Shown one piece after another: positions 1-9,510 of a DNA stretch of 64,000 bases. The first letter of the stretch is position 1. Each line of letters starts with the position of its first letter. The stretch is from Shewanella benthica (lineage in GTDB: Bacteria > Pseudomonadota > Gammaproteobacteria > Enterobacterales > Shewanellaceae). The notes below the pieces were generated by a model. The model saw only the letters and a program-made list of their open reading frames with translations, did no database searches and was not told where the DNA came from. Made by a program: the position numbers and the translations under genes. The stretch is from the NCBI GenBank assembly GCA_023284085.1, contig JAKVHY010000001.1, forward strand, positions 248,001-312,000, written 5' to 3'.

Positions 1-379
1 CTATGTTCAAGCCGTTATCTTGACCGGTTCTAAGTCATTACACGTGAATTTATATGCCACATTTTGAATGAAGGTTACAACAATCCCCGGGGTTATACTT
101 TTATTCTTGCATAAGCGGTGCATAGGCAGTGCATAAGTGGCGCATAAACACCGCGTAAGCTTCACGTGAATGCTGCGTGGCTATGTGTAAGAGATAAGTG
201 ATGGATACGTAAGTGATATATGCTTTGTATATAAGGTGTATTCAGGTTTGGGAGCTCACAGGCTTTTAGGAATGAATAAAAAGCGTACTATATTTGGTCA
301 GTACACTGGGTAACCCAATGTCACGTTAAATGCTTTATGCTTAGTCCAGAGAGTAGAAAAGAGTAGAGAGGAGTAACAG
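1..379. other. Intergenic leader before the first gene
   Basis: No gene is visible here. The only structure I see is a run of five imperfect 11-nt tandem units at 109-163, listed separately. A purine-rich ribosome binding stretch (GAGGAG, about 367-372) precedes the ATG at 380. Confidence 0.5.
109..163. repeat. Five imperfect 11-bp tandem units
   Basis: Units begin at 109, 120, 131, 142 and 153. Four begin GCATA and the fifth GCGTA, and most continue as GCATAAGYGGY. The 11-bp spacing is close to one helical turn, so equivalent bases fall on the same DNA face. No function is assigned. Confidence 0.6.
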
Positions 380-931
380 ATGAGAATTCCGGATACAGAC
401 AGACTCGAGTTTCACTTCATGACCCGTAAGGATGCCGAAGCCTTATTCGAGCTCGATCAAGATGAAGACGTGATGCTCTATATCAATGGCGGACACATGA
501 CTACTATGGAAGATATCCGCCAGATCTCGATCCCTAGGCTCGAAAGCTATGCCAATGAGGATGAAGGTTGGGGGATCTGGAAGGTGACAGCCAAGCCTTC
601 TGATACCCTAGAGGCTCACCTCTATTTAGGCTGGATATTGGTTAGACCCATGGATTTTTTCAATGATGAGCCCAAATGGGACAACCTTGAACTTGGCTGG
701 CGCTTCAAGCAAGCTGCATGGGGTAAAGGGTATGCCACTGAGGCGGCCAAGGCGGTGATGGATGTTGTGACTGCGCCGGATAAGATCAACAAGGCTTCGG
801 CCATCGCCTTCGAAGAGAATCTAGGTTCGATTAAAATCATGGAGAAGCTAGGCATGAGCTTTCTGAAGAAAGGCATTCATAAAGACCCATTGGGCGATCT
901 GGAATTAGTCTATTACGAGAAACTATTATAA
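380..931 (+). CDS. GNAT family N-acetyltransferase (RimJ/RimL-like)
   Basis: A 183-residue cytoplasmic acetyltransferase that would move the acetyl group from acetyl-CoA to an amine, perhaps on a protein or small molecule. The N-terminus DTDRLEFHFMTRKDAEALF resembles the start of RimJ/RimL-type GNATs. The acetyl-CoA loop is seen as FKQAAWGKGYATEA (about residues 109-122), and the later NLGSIKIMEKLGM (about 147-159) is the usual helix and strand of this subgroup. It has no signal peptide. It stands alone; the next gene starts about 580 bp downstream. The acceptor substrate cannot be read from sequence. Confidence 0.85.
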   Translation: MRIPDTDRLEFHFMTRKDAEALFELDQDEDVMLYINGGHMTTMEDIRQISIPRLESYANEDEGWGIWKVTAKPSDTLEAHLYLGWILVRPMDFFNDEPKWDNLELGWRFKQAAWGKGYATEAAKAVMDVVTAPDKINKASAIAFEENLGSIKIMEKLGMSFLKKGIHKDPLGDLELVYYEKLL

Positions 932-1514
932 AAGACGAAGTGATAATGGCGCCTTTTATAAAAAAGTCGTGATAAATGTAAATTATAATCTCTCATTGGA
1001 ACACTGTCATAAATCAATAAACTGAACACTATATGCTTACGTTCAGTTTATTGTGTCGAGTTTAGTTTCTGTATTTTTAACCCCCGACTGCCTAAAATAT
1101 CGACTCAAGGGGTTTAATTAAAGAAAACATCATAAAAACCGTGATTAATACTTTTCACTTACTGGCTTGAACCTGTCTAGTAAAAACGAAGTAATATCTT
1201 CGTTCTGTGAACTTGTTATAAAAATTGTGATGTTAAAATGATGAATTTATGACCGCCGTAATAAAACAAATACTTATCAGGCATATTATTTGGTTATCTT
1301 ATCAAAAGTGCCGATTAATTTCATTCTGATGATGTGACGGTTTTAAGTCATTAATAAATGTGTGGTTTTAGTAATCTTTAATTATGTAAAGGGATTGTTA
1401 CGATGGCCGCGACTTATCTAAAGCTTGTTTTTTATACTCTCATTCCGCCTATTCAATAAATGAACTAGGTTAATTATGCCCCTGAGGCACAATTAATAAA
1501 AATGGAGTTAAACC
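932..1514. other. 583-bp intergenic region with two inverted repeats
   Basis: AT-rich, with no credible gene. It contains a 13-bp perfect inverted repeat (1015-1027 with 1041-1053, 13-nt spacer) that may end transcription of the acetyltransferase gene. A smaller inverted repeat lies at 1185-1204. GGAG at 1504-1507 is the ribosome binding site of the protease gene. Confidence 0.5.
1015..1053. terminator. Inverted repeat, possible terminator
   Basis: CAATAAACTGAAC is repeated inverted as GTTCAGTTTATTG. There is no clean T run after it, so it could be a weak terminator or a protein-binding palindrome. Confidence 0.35.
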
Positions 1515-3407
1515 ATGTATAAGAAACAATTGATAGCAATAGCGGTCACTGCAGGATTAGCATCGGTCTCTATTCAAGCACAAGAGTATCAAGCACAGAT
1601 GATTGAGGTCGAACAATCACGTGCCATTAAAGATACCTATATTGTGGTGTTCAACACACCCAGCGTGCTCAACCTTTCAGATCAGATGGCGATTCAGAGT
1701 TATGCCATCCAGCAAGGTCAGCAGTTAGCAAATCGTTTCAATATAAACGTAAAGAAAAACTTCGGTAGTGCACTGAATGGCGTACTGGTCAGTGGCAGTA
1801 AGAAAGAGATCATGGCCCTGCGCAGTGATCCTAACGTTAAGTACATCGAGCAAGATCAGATGATGTCTATCAGCCCTATGGTTAGCGCTGCGGGAGATCA
1901 AGGCAGTCCGACCTGGGGTCTCGATAGGGTCGATCAACGAGACTTGCCCTTAGATGCTAACTATCATTACGACTTCGATGGCAGCGGTGTCACGGCTTAT
2001 ATTATCGATACTGGCGTATTGACCACGCATAATGAGTTCGGTGGCCGTGCCAGCAGTGGTTATGACTTTATCGATAATGACAACGATGCCACCGACTGTA
2101 ATGGTCATGGTACTCATGTGGCAGGTACCATAGGCGGTTCTACCTACGGCGTGGCTAAAAATGTCAGCGTAGTGGGGGTTCGGGTTCTCAGCTGTAGTGG
2201 CTCGGGCAGCAACTCTGGGGTGATATCGGGTATTAACTGGGTGAAGAATAATGCTCAGGGTCCATCGGTTGCCAACATGAGTCTAGGTGGCGGCGCTTCA
2301 CAAGCCACAGACGATGCGGTTAATGCTGCCGTCGCTGCTGGGATCACCTTCGTGGTGGCCGCGGGTAACGATAACAGTAATGCCTGTAACTATTCACCAG
2401 CCAGAGCCGTGGATGCTATTACCGTCGGCTCAACAACCAGCAGCGACAGTCGTTCTAGTTTCTCTAATTACGGAAGCTGTTTAGATATTTATGCTCCGGG
2501 TTCGAGCATAACATCAGCCTGGTACAACTCGAACTCAGCGACTAACACCATCAGTGGTACCTCGATGGCCGCGCCCCATGTGGCTGGTGTAGCAGCACTG
2601 TATCTGGATCAAACACCTTCGCTTTCTCCCTCAGAAATTGACGCTTTACTCTCATCCAGAGCAACCTCAGGCAAGGTAACCGATGCCAAGTCTGGCTCAC
2701 CAAACGAGTTATTGTTTGCCCTCGAAGGTGCTGGTGGCGGTTGTGGTAACAATTGCCCGGTCGATGAGACTGAGCTGACCAATAATCAGAGTGTTAGCAC
2801 CAGCGGCGCTACGGCCTCAGAGAATAACTACTTTATCGATGTGCCAGCAGGTGCAACTTCATTATCGGTTAATCTGTCCGGTGGCAGTGGTGATGCAGAT
2901 ATCTATGTGCAGCAGGGCAGTAAGCCAACCTTAAACAGTTATCAGTGTCGCCCTTATAAGGCCGGAAATAACGAGTCTTGTAGCTTCAATAATCCTGCAG
3001 CCGGTAAATGGTATGTGATGGTGCATGGTTACAGTACGTATTCGAATGCGAGTCTTAATGCCAGCTATGCAACTGGTGGAGGTGGTGGAACTTGCACCGA
3101 TGCAAATTGTTTAACAAACGGCGTTGCAGTGACAGACATTAGTGGGGGACGTGGATCAGAGCAAACTTACAAGGTCTATGTCGAGGCGGGTTCACAGTTA
3201 ACCGTGAGCACAACAGGTGGCAATGGTGATGCTGATCTCTACGTGAAGGCGGGCAGTGCGCCAACGACTAGCTCTTATGATTGTCGCCCCTATAAGAATG
3301 GCAACACAGAAACCTGTTCCTTCAGTGTCAATCAGTCGGGTATGTATCACATTATGCTAAGGGGCTACAGCAGCTTTAGTGGTTTATCTTTAACCGCCAG
3401 CCATTGA
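1515..3407 (+). CDS. Secreted subtilisin-like serine protease (S8) with two PPC domains
   Basis: An exported endopeptidase of 630 residues. A signal peptide ([20 protein letters not shown], cut near AQA-QE) is followed by an I9-type inhibitor propeptide (about 40-115), which normally folds the enzyme and is then removed. The S8 catalytic domain shows Asp165 in YIIDTGV, His198 in GHGTHVAG and Ser350 in [11 protein letters not shown]. Two pre-peptidase C-terminal domains follow (about 435-515 and 540-628), each with a DADIYV/DADLYV core and a paired-Cys CRPYK motif. This is the arrangement of cold-marine extracellular proteases. PPC domains usually come off after secretion, probably by type II secretion. 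GGAG sits 8 nt before the ATG. Confidence 0.95.
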   Translation: MYKKQLIAIAVTAGLASVSIQAQEYQAQMIEVEQSRAIKDTYIVVFNTPSVLNLSDQMAIQSYAIQQGQQLANRFNINVKKNFGSALNGVLVSGSKKEIMALRSDPNVKYIEQDQMMSISPMVSAAGDQGSPTWGLDRVDQRDLPLDANYHYDFDGSGVTAYIIDTGVLTTHNEFGGRASSGYDFIDNDNDATDCNGHGTHVAGTIGGSTYGVAKNVSVVGVRVLSCSGSGSNSGVISGINWVKNNAQGPSVANMSLGGGASQATDDAVNAAVAAGITFVVAAGNDNSNACNYSPARAVDAITVGSTTSSDSRSSFSNYGSCLDIYAPGSSITSAWYNSNSATNTISGTSMAAPHVAGVAALYLDQTPSLSPSEIDALLSSRATSGKVTDAKSGSPNELLFALEGAGGGCGNNCPVDETELTNNQSVSTSGATASENNYFIDVPAGATSLSVNLSGGSGDADIYVQQGSKPTLNSYQCRPYKAGNNESCSFNNPAAGKWYVMVHGYSTYSNASLNASYATGGGGGTCTDANCLTNGVAVTDISGGRGSEQTYKVYVEAGSQLTVSTTGGNGDADLYVKAGSAPTTSSYDCRPYKNGNTETCSFSVNQSGMYHIMLRGYSSFSGLSLTASH

Positions 3408-3440
3408 TTTACTGATTGAGTTAACCAATATATAGAAAAC

Positions 3441-3473
3441 AAAAAGTCCTGATGATGAAGTCAGGGCTTTTTT
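3441..3473. terminator. Bidirectional Rho-independent terminator
   Basis: The hairpin AGTCCTGA / TCAGGGCT (one G-U pair) has an A run on the left and a T run on the right. It lies between the convergent protease and small membrane-anchored protein genes and can serve both. Confidence 0.85.
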
Positions 3474-3490
3474 ACTCTAATCGAGAGCCG

Positions 3491-3886
3491 TCACTCCGTG
3501 GGTGCTACAGATACAGTCCAGTATATGTTCGGCCCATTTTCTTCGGCCTTATATTCCATGGAAGACTGTTGTCCATCGGGGATCAAAGAAAAACTTGGCA
3601 AGGTGCTGGTATTGCGAAAATCACCTTGGCGGAAAATAAGTTGAGCTGTGACATCGACCTGTTGTTGATTTTCCGATAAGGTATAACGTATATAATTGAA
3701 TTCCTTCAGTGTCACTGAAAACTCGCTAGTCTCACCGTTATCGAGGTGAATTTCAGTGGGCCCCGCTTGTACGCCGTTCAAGGTTAACTGTGTTTTTAGC
3801 ATGTAACCTTTGGATGCGAAGCCTGACAACATGAAGATGAATAACAGTGATAACAAACTTAATATAATGAGTGCAGGTTTTAACAT
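3491..3886 (-). CDS. Hypothetical membrane-anchored protein
   Basis: I do not recognise this protein. From the ATG at 3886 it has 131 residues, with one N-terminal hydrophobic segment (about residues 3-22: LKPALIILSLLSLLFIFML) and a periplasmic domain that looks all-beta. The longer reading to 3946 would need a TTG start, and another ATG lies at 3928. I prefer 3886 because a GGA-type ribosome site precedes it and the signal anchor then sits at the N-terminus. It is convergent with the protease and shares its terminator. No active-site motif or Cys pattern is visible. Confidence 0.65.
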   Translation of the reverse strand: MLKPALIILSLLSLLFIFMLSGFASKGYMLKTQLTLNGVQAGPTEIHLDNGETSEFSVTLKEFNYIRYTLSENQQQVDVTAQLIFRQGDFRNTSTLPSFSLIPDGQQSSMEYKAEENGPNIYWTVSVAPTE

Positions 3887-4273
3887 CCAGATTCCATAGA
3901 GCTTGGCATTTGATAACGATATTAACATCTTTATGAGCTCGGCCAAGTCAGATTTTCATACAAACAACGACTATGCATAATTCATTCAGCTTATATACAG
4001 CTTGGTGTTGTAGCAATATCTATGGGTCAAGTTAAACAGGAGCGTTAGACACTACCTCTTAAGTAAGCGTGTTGGGCTAGATCTGATAAAGCGCCTTCAA
4101 TTTGTTTCAGTAAGATATCAAGATAACTTGCATTTAACAGCCATTAGCTCGAATTAGACAATGTCTTGTTGGCTGTAAGCTTTAGTCTTAGGGTGATTTT
4201 AGGTAATATTCGCCCCCAGTTAAGATATTATTTACCAATTACCAATTACCAATAGCAGTAACCAATAGCCATT
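3887..4273. other. Intergenic region with heptamer repeat
   Basis: No gene is seen. TACCAAT is repeated three times at 4233-4253, just before the pseudouridine synthase gene, followed by looser ACCAATAGC copies. Confidence 0.5.
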
Positions 4274-4990
4274 ATGCAGCCACAAGCAGACCCTTTTATC
4301 GTGCCAAAATGTCTCGATGACATCAATGTTCTCTTCCGGGATGAACATATCTTAGTGATAGATAAACCTAGCGGCTTACTGAGCCTGTCGGGTAAGCATC
4401 CACTGAATATCGACTCGGTTCATTATCGATTAGTTCAGGACTATCCGACGTGTGCCTTGATCCATCGCCTCGACTTTGGCACTTCTGGTATCATGCTACT
4501 CGCCATGAACAAACAGATTAATGCATTGTTATGTAAGCAGTTCAGTGAGCGACGAGTCAGTAAACGTTATACAGCCTTACTGCATGGCAATCTTGAGCCT
4601 GACTCAGGCTTGGTAGACTGTGGCATAGCTAAGGATGTTGATAATTTCCCCCTGATGAAGCTATGCCAAGATACGGGTAAGCCGGCGCAATCACAATTTC
4701 GGGTGATATCACGATTTATTCAGACTGATAACGATAACTTCTTTCTCGATGATACTAGGGCTGGGCATCGACACGTGACCCGGGTTGAATTTGAGCCGGT
4801 AACGGGCCGCACTCATCAACTGAGATTACACAGTCAACATCTAGGCCATCCAATCTTGGGCTGCGATCTGTATGCGACAAATGAAGCATACTTTATGTCT
4901 AGCCGTTTGATGCTACATGCATCTCGCTTGTGTTTTGAACACCCCGTTTCCGGTGTGCCAATGATAATAGAGTCTAAGAGTCCATTCTAA
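4274..4990 (+). CDS. RluA-type pseudouridine synthase
   Basis: It isomerises uridine to pseudouridine in structured RNA. The 238 residues align along their whole length with E. coli RluA (23S rRNA U746 and tRNA U32). Shared features are DEHILVIDKPSGLLS near residue 24, the catalytic motif HRLDFGTSGIML with its Asp near residue 70, ETGKPAQ-like DTGKPAQ, and GRTHQLRLHSQHLGHPILG near the C-terminus. There is no S4 domain, as in RluA. Shewanella may hold other RluA paralogues, so the exact target is inference and I give no symbol. Three 49-bp repeats start directly after its stop codon. Confidence 0.88.
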   Translation: MQPQADPFIVPKCLDDINVLFRDEHILVIDKPSGLLSLSGKHPLNIDSVHYRLVQDYPTCALIHRLDFGTSGIMLLAMNKQINALLCKQFSERRVSKRYTALLHGNLEPDSGLVDCGIAKDVDNFPLMKLCQDTGKPAQSQFRVISRFIQTDNDNFFLDDTRAGHRHVTRVEFEPVTGRTHQLRLHSQHLGHPILGCDLYATNEAYFMSSRLMLHASRLCFEHPVSGVPMIIESKSPF

Positions 4991-4991
4991 T

Positions 4992-5134
4992 CTCGCCGAG
5001 TTGTAATCCTAATCTGTATAAGTCTAGGTTTCAGCTTTATCTCACCGAGTTGTAATACAAATCTGTATAAGTCTAGGTTTCAGCTTAATCCCGCCGAGTT
5101 GTAATACAAATCGTGTAAGTCTAGGTTTCTGCTA
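4992..5134. repeat. Three 49-bp tandem repeats
   Basis: Copies start at 4992, 5041 and 5090. Each begins CYCRCCGAGTTGTAAT and ends near GTCTAGGTTTC. The first begins one base after the pseudouridine synthase stop codon. They are noncoding in every frame, and the third copy is slightly shortened. Confidence 0.9.
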
Positions 5135-5160
5135 TAGCTTTACCTGCATATTTTTTGTTA

Positions 5161-5195
5161 AAATCACGCCACTTATGTTAAGTGGTGTGACTTTT
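5161..5195 (+). terminator. Rho-independent terminator
   Basis: The stem TCACGCCACTT / AAGTGGTGTGA (one G-U pair) with a 5-nt loop is followed by CTTTT. It probably ends the pseudouridine synthase transcript after the tandem repeats. Confidence 0.7.
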
Positions 5196-5286
5196 ATGTA
5201 GGGCTATTCCTCAGATCTTGCTCGTTAATTTGTCACCATTTTTTAACCACGTCGACTATTTCAGCACAGTAAAATGATAAAAGGGA

Positions 5287-7872
5287 ATGGATATGTATCG
5301 AGTTATAGCCACCGGATTGGTGACAGTGTCTCTAATTGGTAGTGGAGTCATTCAGGCAGATGAATTTGTCTTGAGTAAACAGACAAAGCCTATATCTCAA
5401 GCCGTGAGCTTGGCTTTAGATCCTACTAAAGATGATTTTTCTGGTAGTACCGATATCAAGATACAAGTACTTGAAAAAACAAAGATCATTCAGCTTAACG
5501 GCGTCGATTATAGCGCAACAAACATTCAACTCACAGGTCATCAAGCCTGTGAAATGACCGCCAAGATATTAGATACGGGTATCGTCAATCTTGTTTGTGA
5601 ACAAGAGATTAAGCCTGGCAGTTATAATTTGCACCTGGATTTTACCGCGCCATTTAATCGTCAATCTGTGGGTCTATATAAGACGGTCGATGCCGGCGTC
5701 CCTTATCTATTCACTCAATTTGAGATGAGTGATGCTCGTCGCAGCTTCCCGGTATTCGATGAGCCTGAATATAAGATCCCATTCCAGATCACCATTACCG
5801 CGCCGTCCAATGAGAAGGTCTACAGTAATACGCCTGTTGAAAGCACTAAGGTGGAAGGCGAGCTAACCACTCATGTTTTTGCTCAGACCAAGCCATTACC
5901 TTCCTATTTGGTGGCTTATGCTGTGGGTCAATTTGAAGAGGTGACCATAGAGGGGATGAAGATCCCGGGTCGAGTGATCAGCACCAAGGGTAAAATAGAA
6001 CTGGCTCAATATGCAGTCAAAGAGATGCCGGCCATTCTCGGAGCGTTAGAATCCTATTTTGGTGTCGATTATCCCTATAAGAAGCTCGACTCGATTGCAG
6101 TGCCTGAGTTTCCCTTCGGCGCCATGGAGAATGCTGGCCTGGTGACTTATAGAGAAGATATCTTACTTCTGGATGAACAGAGCGCGAATCAAAATACTAA
6201 ACAATCATCTGTCTCTGTCGTCGCCCATGAACTCGCTCATCAGTGGTACGGTAACTTAGTGACCATGGAGTGGTGGAACGATTTATGGCTAAACGAAGCA
6301 TTTGCCAGTTGGATGGCCGCTAAGGTTACGCATCAGCTACATCCTGAATTTGAATCGGATCTGCGTTTATCGAAGAACCGTGTCATGAGTATGGATGCAC
6401 GACTATCGACTAAACCTATTCGTAAGCCAATTAAGACAGAAGCCGATATCATGGATGGCTTAGGACTGGCTTACAGTAAGGGATCAGCCGTCTTATCTAT
6501 GGTAGAAAACTGGATTGGTGAAGAGAGCTTTAAACAAGGCATTCGCCAATACATCAAGGATAATGCCTATAAGAATACCCAGGCCGATGATCTTTGGAAT
6601 GCCTTATCCAAGGCATCGGGTAAAGATGTGGGTAAAGTCTTGAGCACATTTATCGAGCAATCCTCTTACCCCTTAATCACTGTAGGCGTAAAGGGTCAAA
6701 CCTTGACGCTTTCTCAGCAAAGATTTGTATTTGCCGGCAGTAAGGCTCCGGCTCAATCTTGGGTAGTGCCTGTGTCTATCAAGTATGGCAAGGGCGATAA
6801 GATAATATCGACAACCATATTACTTGACAGTGAAACGAAAACCTTAGATCTTGAATTTACCCCGGATTGGATCTATCCGGATGCCGATGCCATGGGTTAT
6901 TACCGTTGGTTGTTGGATGATAAGCAGTTCGCTAATTTACTCGCCAATGCGAAAACAAAGCTGACGGCGAGGGAGCGTAAGGCGCTTATTTCATCTGCCG
7001 ATGCGCTGCTCGATGGCGGCTTTATCTCAGCCGGTGATCTATTGGCAATATTGGGAGAGTTTATCGATGATGAGCATCCTCAAATCGTCTCTTCGGCGCT
7101 GAGTTATCTACAAATCCAGAAGATGACCTTTATTGATGAAAGCAATGAGGCCAAGTGGGCTAAATTTATCAGTGCCAAGGCGAAAGTTGCTATCGATAAA
7201 TATGGTCTGGTGGCGAAGCCTGGTGAGAGCATAGAGATAAGTAAACTGCGTCCTAGCCTTATCGCTATTTTGGCATTTGAAGGAAAAGATAAAGCGGTTA
7301 TCCGTGATGCTAAATTGGCGAGTCAGGCCTATATAGCAGGTGATAAATCTGTCGATGCTTACCTGATAGGTACTCAACTTCAGATCGCAATATACTTTGG
7401 AGATAACACGTTAATTCAAGAGTTTAAGAAGATTTTCGAGACAACAAAGAACCCACAAAAACGCACTAAACTGATGTATGCCTTAGGTTATGTTGCCGAG
7501 CCAAAACAGCAAAAATCCATATTGGATTATAGCTTAACCGATAAGCTAAACTCTCCAGATCTTAAATATATCATGGCTGGTCAGAGTTATACTCCTGTTC
7601 GAAAAGCCCTATTTCGAGATTGGGTGTACAGCAATTACGAAGTCGTTAAGGCAAAGCTGCCACCATTTTCTGTGGCCAAGCTGCCTAATTACACAGGCAC
7701 GGGTTGTGATCTAAAAGCGCTGGAGCAAACCAACAGTTTCTTCGAGCCTAAGCTTGAAGCGTCACCCGAGTTTACGCGCACTCTGTCTAAACTCAATGAG
7801 AAGGTGAAGAACTGCGTTAAGCTAAAGACTCGTGAGCAGGCTAGCGTAGACAGTTATTTGCAGAAGATTTAA
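5287..7872 (+). CDS. Secreted M1 family zinc aminopeptidase
   Basis: It removes N-terminal residues from peptides, probably in the periplasm or outside the cell. The protein has 861 residues. A signal peptide (hydrophobic ATGLVTVSLIGSG, cut near QA-DE) is followed by the M1 beta-saddle and the substrate-anchoring GAMEN at 278-282. The zinc site HELAH is at 314-318 with the third ligand Glu337 in NEAF, the exact M1 spacing. The C-terminal half (about 530-850) is helical and ERAP1-C-like. A pair of Cys residues lies in the last 100 residues. It differs from cytoplasmic PepN in having a signal peptide. It stands alone, with a strong terminator downstream. Confidence 0.93.
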   Translation: MDMYRVIATGLVTVSLIGSGVIQADEFVLSKQTKPISQAVSLALDPTKDDFSGSTDIKIQVLEKTKIIQLNGVDYSATNIQLTGHQACEMTAKILDTGIVNLVCEQEIKPGSYNLHLDFTAPFNRQSVGLYKTVDAGVPYLFTQFEMSDARRSFPVFDEPEYKIPFQITITAPSNEKVYSNTPVESTKVEGELTTHVFAQTKPLPSYLVAYAVGQFEEVTIEGMKIPGRVISTKGKIELAQYAVKEMPAILGALESYFGVDYPYKKLDSIAVPEFPFGAMENAGLVTYREDILLLDEQSANQNTKQSSVSVVAHELAHQWYGNLVTMEWWNDLWLNEAFASWMAAKVTHQLHPEFESDLRLSKNRVMSMDARLSTKPIRKPIKTEADIMDGLGLAYSKGSAVLSMVENWIGEESFKQGIRQYIKDNAYKNTQADDLWNALSKASGKDVGKVLSTFIEQSSYPLITVGVKGQTLTLSQQRFVFAGSKAPAQSWVVPVSIKYGKGDKIISTTILLDSETKTLDLEFTPDWIYPDADAMGYYRWLLDDKQFANLLANAKTKLTARERKALISSADALLDGGFISAGDLLAILGEFIDDEHPQIVSSALSYLQIQKMTFIDESNEAKWAKFISAKAKVAIDKYGLVAKPGESIEISKLRPSLIAILAFEGKDKAVIRDAKLASQAYIAGDKSVDAYLIGTQLQIAIYFGDNTLIQEFKKIFETTKNPQKRTKLMYALGYVAEPKQQKSILDYSLTDKLNSPDLKYIMAGQSYTPVRKALFRDWVYSNYEVVKAKLPPFSVAKLPNYTGTGCDLKALEQTNSFFEPKLEASPEFTRTLSKLNEKVKNCVKLKTREQASVDSYLQKI

Positions 7873-7939
7873 TGAAAGCGAAAGAGTTAAGCACTCAGGT
7901 TTAAGTTCTAAGTAAACAAACGGTAGAGCAGAAACAAAT

Positions 7940-7965
7940 GCGGAGCCCTAGAGCTCCGCTTTTTT
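7940..7965 (+). terminator. Rho-independent terminator of the aminopeptidase gene
   Basis: GCGGAGC, a 6-nt loop, GCTCCGC, then six T residues. Confidence 0.92.
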
Positions 7966-8017
7966 ATATCTGTATTTTATTACTACTTGTAAGATTTGAA
8001 GCAGAGCTTGTAGTCTT

Positions 8018-8051
8018 GAATAGTGAATAGTGAATAGTGAATAGTGAATAG
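8018..8051. repeat. Heptanucleotide repeat (GAATAGT, almost five copies)
   Basis: Four perfect tandem copies plus a partial fifth. It is a simple repeat prone to slippage and lies in noncoding DNA. Confidence 0.9.
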
Positions 8052-8115
8052 CTGATTATATTATTTTGAGGCTGATCAAATTTCATCGCGTTAAATTATG
8101 CCTTGATACAGAACG

Positions 8116-8338
8116 ATTTCTAATTAAATCTACCATATTTAGTCAGCCAGATAAGTCATAGGTGTATTTCATGGTGTAACCATTTTATTGACAGATTCTA
8201 GGCAGCATAAAATATTCGCGTTAAGGTAGCACTAATTTCTAATTCAATCTAACAATATATTGCCAGCCAGTTAAGTCACAGAAGTATTTGATGGTGTAAC
8301 CATTTTATTGACCGGTTATAAACAGCATAAAATATGTT
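8116..8338. repeat. Two direct copies of a ~104-bp element beside an integrase gene
   Basis: Copy 1 is 8116-8219 and copy 2 is 8235-8338, with a period of 119 bp. They are about 80 percent alike. The best conserved part is a 22-bp perfect match (8171-8192 and 8290-8311) containing GGTGTAACCATTTTATTGAC. The second copy ends about a dozen bases from the stop codon of the recombinase gene. This could be a duplicated attachment site, but that is inference. Confidence 0.75.
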
Positions 8339-8350
8339 GCACTAGTACGA

Positions 8351-9418
8351 CTAATCTTTAGGTTTGAGATAATGTCTCAGGGAGCGAGGATCCGTATGGC
8401 CGGTACGTGCCATGATATACAGATGGTCTTTATCGTTTTCATGCAGCTGAGTCACGCAGCCACTGCGTAAACTGTGGGCTCCATAAAATTCCGGGCTTAA
8501 ACCCGCTTTACCACAATACTTCTTTATCATCTGGTAGATATCATCGCCACGCAAAAAACCTCGATTTAGTTGAGGGGGCTTATCATAGCTATCGATACTG
8601 GCTTTATTTGCCACCGAGTAATTTCTGAGCCGCTGACCATCTCGAGACAGGGAACGAAAAAGATGACCTTGAGTTAATTGTGACACTTCGAGCCAATGTT
8701 TAACCGCTCCGAACGCCGAGAACAATTCCGACTCGGGCAAGTCTTTCCACTCCTTGTGTCCCAGCTGATTACTCTTAGAGTAGGCCAATCTCACTTTCAA
8801 TTTGTTACGCATAAAGTTGATGTGGTTAACCTGGATATCGGCGAGCTCAGAACGACGAAATCCTCCTTGAAACCCCAATTGAATGATCGCCTTATCTCGA
8901 GCCCGGGTTAATTCTTGCCCCTGTTTATCTATGGTCTGTAACAGTAACTCGAGTTCATCATACATGATGGGTTGCTGATCATAATCTGTGGTCACCCTAT
9001 GCTTATTTCTACTTAAACCACGCATGACTCGGATCACCAGGGGGTGTTCGGTTGGCGAATGAAAACCGGCCTGAATATGATAGAAACGGATCGCCGCTAG
9101 CCGGGTGGTGATAGTCTGCTTAGAAAATTGCATTCCTGTTTTTTGATGCACTTGTTCTTTCTGATGACCTATAAATGAGATCACCGAACGTGGGTCCGCA
9201 GGCAGATGACTTAAACCATGATGCTGGCAATATTGCGTAAAAATGTTAAAGCTAGAATGATAGACACGGCGAGTGTTAGGCGCCAGTTCATATTCTGTCT
9301 CGCTGGCCGCACTCTTGAAATCATCCAAGATTGAGATCGGCAGTTCCGTTTCCTCGAAGAAACTCTTATCGCTAGTGACTTGGCGTGGATGATACTGATT
9401 GATACTGAGCTTATTCAT
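8351..9418 (-). CDS. Tyrosine-type site-specific recombinase (integrase)
   Basis: It cuts and rejoins DNA through a 3'-phosphotyrosine. The 355 residues comprise an N-terminal SAM-like core-binding domain (about 45-150) and a catalytic domain with all expected residues: Arg in GGFRRSEL (about 182-189), a Lys on the following beta hairpin, HSLR (about 312-316), GHTD (about 338) and the nucleophilic Tyr in LRHYLK (about 347). The protein is complete. No excisionase, phage or transposon gene lies beside it, so it is a solitary integrase. A duplicated 104-bp element touches its 3' side and a perfect hairpin lies 63 bp before its start. Confidence 0.92.
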   Translation of the reverse strand: MNKLSINQYHPRQVTSDKSFFEETELPISILDDFKSAASETEYELAPNTRRVYHSSFNIFTQYCQHHGLSHLPADPRSVISFIGHQKEQVHQKTGMQFSKQTITTRLAAIRFYHIQAGFHSPTEHPLVIRVMRGLSRNKHRVTTDYDQQPIMYDELELLLQTIDKQGQELTRARDKAIIQLGFQGGFRRSELADIQVNHINFMRNKLKVRLAYSKSNQLGHKEWKDLPESELFSAFGAVKHWLEVSQLTQGHLFRSLSRDGQRLRNYSVANKASIDSYDKPPQLNRGFLRGDDIYQMIKKYCGKAGLSPEFYGAHSLRSGCVTQLHENDKDHLYIMARTGHTDPRSLRHYLKPKD

Positions 9419-9480
9419 GATAAAACACGCATGCTTTCCCTGGAAACAGAGCCGAAATTATAGCTTTTGCTGTCCATCTC

Positions 9481-9510
9481 TACCAGTGATAATCGTCATT
9501 ATCACTGGTA
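9481..9510. repeat. Perfect 13-bp inverted repeat upstream of integrase
   Basis: TACCAGTGATAAT, a 4-nt loop, then its exact inverse complement. There is no T run on either side, so it is more likely a protein-binding or recombination site than a terminator. Confidence 0.8.
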
